Shown here piece after piece: positions 8,727 through 15,244 of a DNA stretch of 64,000 nucleotides. The translations under genes and the position numbers were made by a program. The notes beneath the pieces are model-generated. The model was not told the origin of the DNA. It did not search any database and was given only the letters and a program-made list of their open reading frames with translations. This stretch comes from Dehalococcoidia bacterium. GTDB taxonomy: Bacteria > Chloroflexota > Dehalococcoidia > SZUA-161. Within the stretch, counting starts at the first letter, position 1. Each line of letters starts with the position of its first letter. The DNA lies in NCBI GenBank assembly GCA_014874385.1, contig JACWAE010000109.1, positions 1-64,000 on the forward strand, read 5' to 3'.

Positions 8727-9437
8727 CTAAGCTGCTGACTTCTTTTCTGAGCCTGCCTGTTTCTTCTCCGATTCCGCAGGGGGTTTTCCCTCAGCTTTGG
8801 CTGCTTCTGCCTCCTCTTCCTCCGCAACCTCAGCCTCGGCTTCAACTGCGGGCGCTGCCACTTCCTCTACTACCTCAATGCGGGCGCGGGCGACCTTGGC
8901 CACCACCTTTCCTGGGTCGGCTATGATGGTGACACCTTCGCCGACGTGGAGGTCTTTGACATGCACAGCCTGGTCGAGTTGCGCCAGACCCGAGATGTCA
9001 GCCTCGATGCTGTGAGGCATATTGGCGGGAAGGCATTCCACCTCGATAGAGCTCAGCTCCTGTACCAGTATCCCGCCAAACTCTTTCACGGCAGGGGCCT
9101 TGCCCATGAGCACCAGCGGGACCTCGATCTTCAGCTTTTGATCCAGCCTCACCTGATAGAAGTCGACGTGGAGCAACTCTCCCTTCACAGGGTCTCGCTG
9201 TATTTCCCGGACGATAGCCATCTGAGGGCGCTTCGAGCTTCCTACCTTTAAAGAGACGATACTGGTTTTCCCCGCCTTAGTCAGAGCTTTTCTAAGTACA
9301 GGGGTCTCGATTTGCAGGGCAGACGATTCTACGCCATGGCCGTAGAGGTTGACAGGTGTGATACCTTTACGGCGCAGGAATCTGACCTTCTTGCCCAGTA
9401 AATCGCGCTTTTGAGCGACCAGTTCAATGTTGTCCAT
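8727..9437 (-). CDS. rplY: 50S ribosomal protein L25, general stress protein CTC form
   Basis: A 236-residue protein from the ATG that reads MDNIELVAQKRD. The N-terminal 5S-rRNA-binding L25 domain (about 1-95) and the C-terminal TL5/CTC domain (about 96-190) are both present. It ends in a low-complexity tail of Ala/Glu and then Lys/Ser of about 45 residues. A longer upstream frame exists but lacks family similarity. There is no Shine-Dalgarno before the chosen ATG, and a good promoter sits close to it. Confidence 0.93.
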   Translation of the reverse strand: MDNIELVAQKRDLLGKKVRFLRRKGITPVNLYGHGVESSALQIETPVLRKALTKAGKTSIVSLKVGSSKRPQMAIVREIQRDPVKGELLHVDFYQVRLDQKLKIEVPLVLMGKAPAVKEFGGILVQELSSIEVECLPANMPHSIEADISGLAQLDQAVHVKDLHVGEGVTIIADPGKVVAKVARARIEVVEEVAAPAVEAEAEVAEEEEAEAAKAEGKPPAESEKKQAGSEKKSAA

Positions 9438-9455
9438 TTTGACGACCAGTTTAAT

Positions 9456-9484
9456 ACTATAACAGGACTCGGGGTTAAAAGCAA
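9456..9484 (-). promoter_or_regulatory. Predicted promoter of rplY
   Basis: On the minus strand TTGCTT (-35, 9479-9484) and TATAGT (-10, 9456-9461) have a 17-bp spacer. Transcription would start about 10-12 bases before the rplY ATG, giving a very short leader, in line with the missing ribosome binding site. Confidence 0.5.
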
Positions 9485-9507
9485 TATTTTCGGGGGCCTT
9501 CTTAAAA

Positions 9508-9539
9508 AGTAGTGGGCACGGCATGCCGTGCCCACTACT
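9508..9539. repeat. 32-bp perfect palindrome between divergent rplY and queA promoters
   Basis: The palindrome is centred between 9523 and 9524 and shares the 20-bp core GGGCACGGCATGCCGTGCCC with the element at 7648-7675, with different outer arms (AGTAGT/ACTACT). It lies exactly between two predicted divergent promoters. It could be a REP element, an extrusion-prone site or a regulator site. Confidence 0.8.
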
Positions 9540-9540
9540 C

Positions 9541-9570
9541 TCGACATAGATGGCTCCGGATGCTTATAAT
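9541..9570 (+). promoter_or_regulatory. Predicted promoter of queA
   Basis: TCGACA (9541-9546) and TATAAT (9565-9570) are separated by 18 bp. The expected start point at about 9577 is only a few bases from the queA ATG at 9581, suggesting a nearly leaderless message. Confidence 0.45.
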
Positions 9571-9580
9571 CTTTAGCAGG

Positions 9581-10600
9581 ATGAAAACCAGCGATTTCGA
9601 TTATGAATTGCCTCTGGAGCGCATCGCCCAGACTGCGGTGGAACCTCGAGACCACTCAAGGCTTATGGTGCTCTCCCGGAAGGACGGGACTATGGAGCAT
9701 CGCCATTTCTACGAGGTGGGCGATTATCTTCGGCCTGGCGACGTATTGGTGTGCAACGACAGCCGAGTAATCCCGGCGAGGCTTTTGGGGCGCAAGGTGG
9801 GTGGTGGGGCTGAAGTGGAGCTTCTTTTATTGAGGAGGCTGGAGCGAGGCGTCTGGGAGGCACTGGCGAGGCCGGGGCGAAGGCTCAAGGCGGGGACAAA
9901 GGTGGAGTTGGGCGAAGCGTCTACCATTGAGGCGCAGATAATTGAAAAGAAAGAGGCCGGCACCGTCATTGTCAGCTTTCCCGACGAGGAAGCGCTAACG
10001 AAAGCGGGGGCTGTTCCCTTGCCTCCTTATATACATACTCCTCTAACCAACCCCGAAAGATACCAGACAGTGTATGCACAGGAGAAGGGCAGCGTAGCTG
10101 CTCCTACAGCGGGACTGCATTTCACCCCCGAGCTGATGAACAGCCTTCGGGGTCAGGGCGTTCGTTTCGTCTTTGTCACCCTTCACTTAGGCTTGGATTC
10201 TTTCCGGCCGGTGCAGGTGGATGACCCGGCTGAGCATGTGATACACAAGGAATACGGCGAGATTACACCTGAGGTTGCCAGGCAACTCAATCAGGCCAAA
10301 GCCGGGGGCAGGCGGGTCATCTGCGTGGGCACCAGCACGGTCAGGATGCTTGAGTATGCAGCGCGGGGGGATGAAGGTGGTGTAAAGCCTTTCACCGGCT
10401 GGGTAGACCTTTTTATCCGGCCAGGGCATCGCTTCAAGATGGTGGACGCCTTAATCACCAACTTCCATCTGCCGCGCTCCACGCTGCTGATGCTGGTATC
10501 TGCCTTTGCAGGCAGGGAGCTTATCCTTCAGGCCTACCGTGAGGCGATGAATCTAGATTACCGCTTCTATAGCTTCGGCGACGCGATGCTGATTATCTGA
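9581..10600 (+). CDS. queA: tRNA preQ1(34) S-adenosylmethionine ribosyltransferase-isomerase
   Basis: A 339-residue protein starting MKTSDFDYELPLERIAQ, the typical QueA N terminus. It keeps the family blocks VCNDSRVIPARL, APTAGLHFTPELM and TNFHLPRSTLLMLVSAFAG. It adds the epoxycyclopentane moiety to preQ1 in tRNA during queuosine synthesis. An upstream in-frame GTG falls inside the palindrome and adds 23 residues unlike the family, so the ATG at 9581 is preferred. Its last nine codons form one copy of the 28-bp direct repeat found again at 40086. The gene remains intact, as expected for an attachment site in a gene end. Confidence 0.96.
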   Translation: MKTSDFDYELPLERIAQTAVEPRDHSRLMVLSRKDGTMEHRHFYEVGDYLRPGDVLVCNDSRVIPARLLGRKVGGGAEVELLLLRRLERGVWEALARPGRRLKAGTKVELGEASTIEAQIIEKKEAGTVIVSFPDEEALTKAGAVPLPPYIHTPLTNPERYQTVYAQEKGSVAAPTAGLHFTPELMNSLRGQGVRFVFVTLHLGLDSFRPVQVDDPAEHVIHKEYGEITPEVARQLNQAKAGGRRVICVGTSTVRMLEYAARGDEGGVKPFTGWVDLFIRPGHRFKMVDALITNFHLPRSTLLMLVSAFAGRELILQAYREAMNLDYRFYSFGDAMLII

Positions 10601-11001
10601 GGGGAAAGTTTTAGTGGTGAAGGAGCGAATTGCAGGGTTGAAGATATTCGAACGGTCTTTCCATCTTCCGATGGATATACTTTGATTCCCAGCTTGGCAG
10701 TGAGGTCGCGTTTCTCATCAAATGAAGCTTTTTCGAGGTTAGTGTCGCGCAGGGACTCCAGGATTCTTAGCGCTTCCTCTTTTGTTTGTTTAGTGATGGC
10801 TTTTTGCTCTACAATCTCGTGCAAACGCTGTATCTCTGTCTCAGCACGAGAGATACCGTAACGGTAGATTCCTATTTTTTCTCTAACCTCGTCGACAGTA
10901 TAGACTGGCGGGTCAGCCTCGTAGCCTTCCTGGATTCGGCGAAGTTTGTATTGATACCGCTCGATTTTTTGTTGCTCCACGCGAATCCGCCGGCTTAACA
11001 A
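10567..11001 (-). pseudogene. Serine recombinase, C-terminal remnant
   Basis: About 144 readable codons match only the C-terminal coiled coil and end region of large serine recombinases: alternating Arg/Glu/Leu helices followed by SFDEKRDLTAKLGIKVYPSE. The N-terminal catalytic Ser domain and zinc-ribbon region are absent, and a stop lies a few codons upstream of the TTG at 11001. The last residues are antisense to the queA end, so the C terminus runs across the attachment repeat. It is probably the decayed integrase of the island. Confidence 0.75.
10575..10602 (+). other. Putative left attachment site (attL) in the queA 3' end
   Basis: These 28 bases, starting TCGGCGACGC and ending TTATCTGAGG, include the queA stop codon. 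They are repeated exactly at 40086-40113 in the same orientation. A serine-recombinase remnant ends against this copy. Target-gene restoration and the neighbouring recombinase are the expected marks of an integration site. Confidence 0.65.
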
Positions 11002-11040
11002 AATGAGTCTTTAGTATATAGAATGTCAGCCAACGAAGAT

Positions 11041-11442
11041 GGCTCCGGCTGAGATAGAATGGCGCAGATGCAGGCACCGAATCTAAAGCAGGAGGAGCCA
11101 TCCACAATGGAGAATAGCGCAGTCCGGAAACTAAAGCAACCCCCTGGAGTCACCAGGTCGAAGTCCATCGACTTGTACAGGCACTCGCGGGTGAAAAGAT
11201 ACTCTACTTTTTCTGTAAGGGGCATAGTCCCCAATTCTTCGGTGCCCTACTTTTTCTGAATGTCACAGTGGATATCCAGCACAGCCCCTCTTTTTCTAGG
11301 TCTATTCCCAGCATATCAGCCATATTCTGATCTGGATCGATATCTGTAGTAGCAGTGGGCCCGATAATTATCTGGTATCTAGAGCTGCAAAAGTGGTCTT
11401 ACCGGCTTCGCCTCTTCCCATCGAAACAGTTTTCCTACCCAT
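11041..11442 (-). pseudogene. CooC/MinD-type ATPase remnant
   Basis: Read leftward from an ATG at 11442 the frame gives a P-loop (MGRGEAGKTTFAAL) and then a stop. Other frames give DIDPDQNMADMLGID and, further on, EKVEYLFTRECLYKSMDFDL. In order these match the Walker A, the Asp-rich switch and the FDLLVMG region of CooC-type nickel-insertion ATPases. At least two frameshifts and internal deletions separate them, so the gene is dead. An intact relative lies at 32627. Its place at the end of the Hdr operon suggests it was once that operon's last gene. Confidence 0.6.
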
Positions 11443-11538
11443 ATATCCTTCCCTAATAAAACGTGCACTTGTCCTTTGAGAACGTAGTTACCCACGCCGA
11501 CTTCAAGGGTTTCCGCCACCGGCGGGTTGATGCTGACA

Positions 11539-11913
11539 TTAATAGTTGAGCACAGCTTTGGCTTCAAGGGCTTCCTGAATGACACGGCCAGCTTTTGCTG
11601 GCTCGACTTTCTCAATCAACATGTCATTGGTTATTTTTCGCTCCTGAATACATGGTATGCACACGAAGATCTTGCCGCCGAATTCCAGGAAAGTGTCCAC
11701 CAGCTTCTTTAGCGGGTCAAAGCCGGCGCAGAAGACGTGTTCATAGCACCCCTTCTTGGCCAAGAGGACCCCCGTACCCTGCAGGACGACAGTTGCTTGC
11801 ACATCCATTGCCAATGCTGCATTGGCGCAGACGAAAGGCAGGGAAGCTCTTTCGGGGTCTTCAGGGCCATGCGTAGCAAAAACCACAATTTTCTCGGTCC
11901 CGCCTTCTTCCAT
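11539..11913 (-). CDS. DsrE-family sulfur-relay protein
   Basis: A 124-residue DsrE/DsrF-like protein. It has the typical start VVFATHGPEDPERASLPF, a central VVLQGTGVLL strand and a conserved cysteine region IFVCIPCIQERKI at about residues 82-94. DsrE proteins accept and pass persulfide sulfur, often with TusA. AGGAGGT precedes the ATG. It is the last intact gene of the leftward Hdr operon that starts with tusA, which supports a joint role in sulfur transfer. Confidence 0.85.
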   Translation of the reverse strand: MEEGGTEKIVVFATHGPEDPERASLPFVCANAALAMDVQATVVLQGTGVLLAKKGCYEHVFCAGFDPLKKLVDTFLEFGGKIFVCIPCIQERKITNDMLIEKVEPAKAGRVIQEALEAKAVLNY

Positions 11914-11964
11914 CTAGACCTCCTTCATACTTATCATTTCTCAAAATATGCTGGCAAATGCGGT

Positions 11965-12957
11965 CTATGCAGGCGTCTCTCGCGGATTCATTTGTCTTTC
12001 AGTATTGCAAGCGTCAACTAGATATTCTGAGATATCCTTGATCTTTAGGGTCATCTCAGCGGCACGCTTCAGATTGGCCAGACAAATCGGGCACATTGTT
12101 GCTACCTGGTTACTACAGCTTGCCAGCTGCTCAATGCGTTTGGTAGCAATGACATGAGCCTTGCTGGGGAAAAGGGATTCTAGCGGGCCTCCACAACAAT
12201 AAGTAAGTCTACGAGATAGCTCTGGCTCGTGAATTCTTGTTCCGGCGTTCTTCAGCAAGTGACGGGGCTCCTCAACAACATTTTCGTACCTCGCATAGAC
12301 ACATGAATCGTGGATGACTACATCAATTTCGAGTTGCTTCATAAAGTTGAGGTCACGTTCGGCAAGCACCTCAAGATAACTTTTTACCTCAAGGTTGAAA
12401 CCGTCTATGACCTTGGGATACACAGTCCTGAGCATATTAGTGGTGTGTGGGTCTACGGTGATAACTCGCTTTATCCCGTTGTCTTTGAAAGTCCTGTATA
12501 CCCGATGCGCCTGCTCGGTAAATATGTCATCGACACCTTCATCAAAAAGCAGTGCTCCCGAATATAGTTCCTGCTCATATAGATAACCAAATTCAACGCC
12601 TGCTGTTCTCAGTAGATAAGCTATGTTCCGCAGCAGGCTGTTGTATACCTTCTGTTCACGCCAGCTACCGAGTGCCATGAACCATGAGAGGTTAACCGCC
12701 TTGTTCATGTTGCGGCCTAACTTGAAGAAACCTGTGAGCCATGAGTCTTCGAACTTCGCCATCCAGTTCGCCATGGAGTTGATTGAGGGAATAAGTTGAT
12801 ACATCTGGCCAGTAAATATGATTGTTTCTCCGCCGACGGGTATATCTAAACCTTCAGCCCATGCCACTGCTCTCTTAGGGGAAAGTGGCACCACTCCTTT
12901 TCTTCTCTCGAGATTATCGGCCAGAATTCCCAAGACGTTACCTATTGGCAGCGGCAT
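11965..12957 (-). CDS. HdrB-like cysteine-rich-domain protein with one degenerate CCG motif
   Basis: A 330-residue protein of the heterodisulfide reductase B / CCG family. The second cysteine-rich domain is complete: VIHDSCVYARY, TYCCGGPLESLF and MCPICLANL (about residues 212-300). The first is degenerate. Where CCG and CPxC would be expected the protein reads ELYSGALLFDEG and VDPHTTN, so only one noncubane-type cluster is likely. A strong AAGGAGATGAG site precedes the ATG. It follows the HdrC-like ferredoxin by three bases, as in HdrCB pairs that reduce or oxidise disulfides. Confidence 0.85.
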   Translation of the reverse strand: MPLPIGNVLGILADNLERRKGVVPLSPKRAVAWAEGLDIPVGGETIIFTGQMYQLIPSINSMANWMAKFEDSWLTGFFKLGRNMNKAVNLSWFMALGSWREQKVYNSLLRNIAYLLRTAGVEFGYLYEQELYSGALLFDEGVDDIFTEQAHRVYRTFKDNGIKRVITVDPHTTNMLRTVYPKVIDGFNLEVKSYLEVLAERDLNFMKQLEIDVVIHDSCVYARYENVVEEPRHLLKNAGTRIHEPELSRRLTYCCGGPLESLFPSKAHVIATKRIEQLASCSNQVATMCPICLANLKRAAEMTLKIKDISEYLVDACNTERQMNPRETPA

Positions 12958-12960
12958 GAC

Positions 12961-13272
12961 TCATCTCCTTGAAAGTCCATATATATTCCGGTTGATATAT
13001 ACTCGCAGAGCCCTTACATTCTCAACGATGTGCACATCTGCTGGGCAATTGTCCTCGCACATCTTGCACAGGAGGCACGAATAAACGTTCTCGGTATTCT
13101 CCAATACCTTATCTTGTGCCCCCATTAGGACATACCGAAAGAGCAACCGGGGCAGCAGGTTGACCCCTAAAGGGCAAAGGGCAGTACAGGAACCGCAGTT
13201 AATGCAGGCAGAAGCATTGAAATTATCTGTTAGTTTCATGCTGTTAATAAATTCAGAATTGACCTTTAACAT
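12961..13272 (-). CDS. HdrC-like 4Fe-4S ferredoxin subunit
   Basis: A 103-residue protein with two cluster motifs, CINCGSCTALCP and CLLCKMCEDNCP, set about 40 residues apart. This is the spacing of HdrC. It should pass electrons between the HdrA flavoproteins and the HdrB-like subunit. It overlaps the preceding winged-helix gene by seven bases and is followed closely by the HdrB-like gene. Confidence 0.88.
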   Translation of the reverse strand: MLKVNSEFINSMKLTDNFNASACINCGSCTALCPLGVNLLPRLLFRYVLMGAQDKVLENTENVYSCLLCKMCEDNCPADVHIVENVRALRVYINRNIYGLSRR

Positions 13273-13520
13273 GCTTTTTCCTCACTGCGAAGTCTGTACT
13301 GGTAATAGTCATCGGCTCTCTCCTTCGGCATCTCTACAATGATGCCGTACCGTCTCATGCCCATGACCCAAATCATCACCTCATGTGACGGGTAGCCCAG
13401 ATCCGCGGCAATTTCAGGAATAGTTTTTGGTCCCTTCTGCAATAAATCAGTTATCTTATCTCGCATGTACATTTCATCCCGCAATACTTCGGCCAGATCA
13501 CGAGTTACTTTCTTTTCCAT
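13266..13520 (-). CDS. Small winged-helix protein within the Hdr operon
   Basis: An 84-residue protein whose central part (TIPEIAADLGYPSHEVMIWVMGMRRYGIIVE) fits a winged helix with a helix-turn-helix at about residues 33-56. No metal or cofactor residues are obvious. Its start overlaps the HdrA stop (ATGA) and its end overlaps HdrC. It may regulate the operon or act as a small structural subunit; the sequence does not decide. Confidence 0.7.
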   Translation of the reverse strand: MEKKVTRDLAEVLRDEMYMRDKITDLLQKGPKTIPEIAADLGYPSHEVMIWVMGMRRYGIIVEMPKERADDYYQYRLRSEEKAC

Positions 13521-15244
13521 CAGGCAACCTCTTTGGCTAGAGCATCAATCATTGACTTGATCTGTTCGTTGGTGTATCCTTCAACATCAATCGCCTGCTT
13601 GGGGCATACCGGAACGCATGCCCCCTCTCCCTTACACAATATGGCATTGACCTCGGCAATTTCTTTGCCGTCTACGCTGACGCGCTGTACAGCCCCGTAG
13701 GGACAGGCTTCCATACATGCGCTACACCAGATACATAAATTTGGATTGACCTTGGCCACCAGCGGCTCCAAGTCGACATATCCCTTTAAAAGCAGGGCAG
13801 CGCTTTTTGAGACAGCGGCCATAGAGCTCGTCACACTCTCAGCTAAAGTCTTGGGGCTCTGTGCCGCTCCGGCGATAAACACCCCGTCTATTACCGTCTC
13901 CACTGGCCTGAGCTTGGGATGAATCTCGTTGAAGAACCCATCCTTACCCACAGGTAACTTGAGCACGTCCATCAGCCTGGAATTTTCTCTGGGTACCATG
14001 CCAGTAACCAGCACTACAAGGTCAGGGTCTATCTCAATCTCCTCGCCACCTGTAAGACGGTCTTTGACCCTTACCCTCAGTTTGCCATCTTCTGTAGTTA
14101 TGCGGGGAGGTTGCTCCTCATCGTAGCGCAGGAACACTGATCCTTGATTTAATGCTTGATCATACAGTGTTTCGTATTTGCCATAAGTGCGTATGTCACG
14201 AAAGAGGTGAAACTGGTGGATGCCGAGATTCAGTTTATCAGTACACAAAGCCGCATGCGCCGCAGCGCTGCAGCAGTATCGTGAGCAATAAAGGTTGGGG
14301 TTCTCTTCTTTGTTATGCTCTCTCGAACCGACGCAGTAAATATAGGCAACGGTCTTAATGTCATGTTTGTTGTGTTTCAGTCCATCGCGGGATTGGCTGA
14401 GTAGTTCCTTATACTCGGGCAGGGTTATGACGCTGTCTAGCCCGAAGCCAAATTCACCTTTTTGTGGAGTATATGACTCAAAGCCGGTAGCCACGATTAT
14501 GGTTCCAACTATTAAAGACAGACTTTCTTCTCCGTTTATCAGTACTTTTACCGCAAAATTGCCCACGCTGCCGCTCTTTTCTACCAATTCAGCGTTGGTG
14601 AACAAGGTGATATTATCGCGCTGCCTGACCTTATACAGCAGAGAATCAATTATTTCGGCCCCATCTCTGTTATTGGGGAACATTTCCCCCCATTTCCCAA
14701 TCATGCCTCCGGCCTGCGGTGCTCTTTCAATAACATATACTGTAATTCCCACGTCGGACAACGCTAGGGCAGCGCGGAGGCCGGCAACCCCTGCGCCGAC
14801 GACAAGTGCCTGAGGTATGGTCTCCACGCGCAGCTTCTGAAGAGGCTTTGATAATGCTGTCCTGGCAATACCGGCGCGCACCAACCTGATTGTCTTTTCT
14901 GTGGCAGTGCCTCGGTTATGGGTATGGGTCCATGAACACTGCTCGCGAATATTCACCTGCGTATATTGGTACGGATTGAGGCCTGCCCTTTCTGCCATCG
15001 CCCTAAATGTGTTCAGGTGAAGCTTAGGCGAACACGAGGCGATGATAATTCCATCCAGTTTCTGCTCATTGATTTCTTTAATCATCTCTTGCTGAGCAGC
15101 ATCGGAACAGGTGAACATATTGGTCTTTGCCGTGACCACCGACGGTTCATTGGCTACTACGTCGCGCACTTTTTCCACATCTACATAATCTGAGATGTTG
15201 CCGCCGCAGTAGCAGACGTACACGCCTAGCCTTCTCTCCGTCAT
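13520..15244 (-). CDS. HdrA-like flavoprotein with C-terminal ferredoxin domain
   Basis: A 574-residue HdrA. The N-terminal part has VCYCGGNISDYVDVEKV and the IIIASCSPKLHLNTF block. The FAD site is ALVVGAGVAGLRAALAL (about 145-161), and the HdrA Cys region CVGSREHN...YCSRYCC follows. Two 4Fe-4S motifs close the protein (CIWCSACMEACP and CKGEGACVPVCP). HdrA carries the flavin used for electron bifurcation in Hdr complexes. It overlaps its upstream partner by four bases and its downstream neighbour by one. Confidence 0.9.
   Translation of the reverse strand: MTERRLGVYVCYCGGNISDYVDVEKVRDVVANEPSVVTAKTNMFTCSDAAQQEMIKEINEQKLDGIIIASCSPKLHLNTFRAMAERAGLNPYQYTQVNIREQCSWTHTHNRGTATEKTIRLVRAGIARTALSKPLQKLRVETIPQALVVGAGVAGLRAALALSDVGITVYVIERAPQAGGMIGKWGEMFPNNRDGAEIIDSLLYKVRQRDNITLFTNAELVEKSGSVGNFAVKVLINGEESLSLIVGTIIVATGFESYTPQKGEFGFGLDSVITLPEYKELLSQSRDGLKHNKHDIKTVAYIYCVGSREHNKEENPNLYCSRYCCSAAAHAALCTDKLNLGIHQFHLFRDIRTYGKYETLYDQALNQGSVFLRYDEEQPPRITTEDGKLRVRVKDRLTGGEEIEIDPDLVVLVTGMVPRENSRLMDVLKLPVGKDGFFNEIHPKLRPVETVIDGVFIAGAAQSPKTLAESVTSSMAAVSKSAALLLKGYVDLEPLVAKVNPNLCIWCSACMEACPYGAVQRVSVDGKEIAEVNAILCKGEGACVPVCPKQAIDVEGYTNEQIKSMIDALAKEVA

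Noticed and set aside
9548-9558. AGATGGCTCCGG recurring near 9548, 11038 and 19424
   Set aside because: It is only 11-12 bases long, with no consistent context, orientation or spacing; chance is likely.
9512-9580. GTG start of queA 23 codons upstream
   Set aside because: It falls within the palindrome and adds residues unlike any QueA N terminus.
10995-11234. 79-codon minus-strand frame as a separate gene
   Set aside because: Its middle matches a CooC region in sequence order with neighbouring frames, so it is part of a frameshifted pseudogene.
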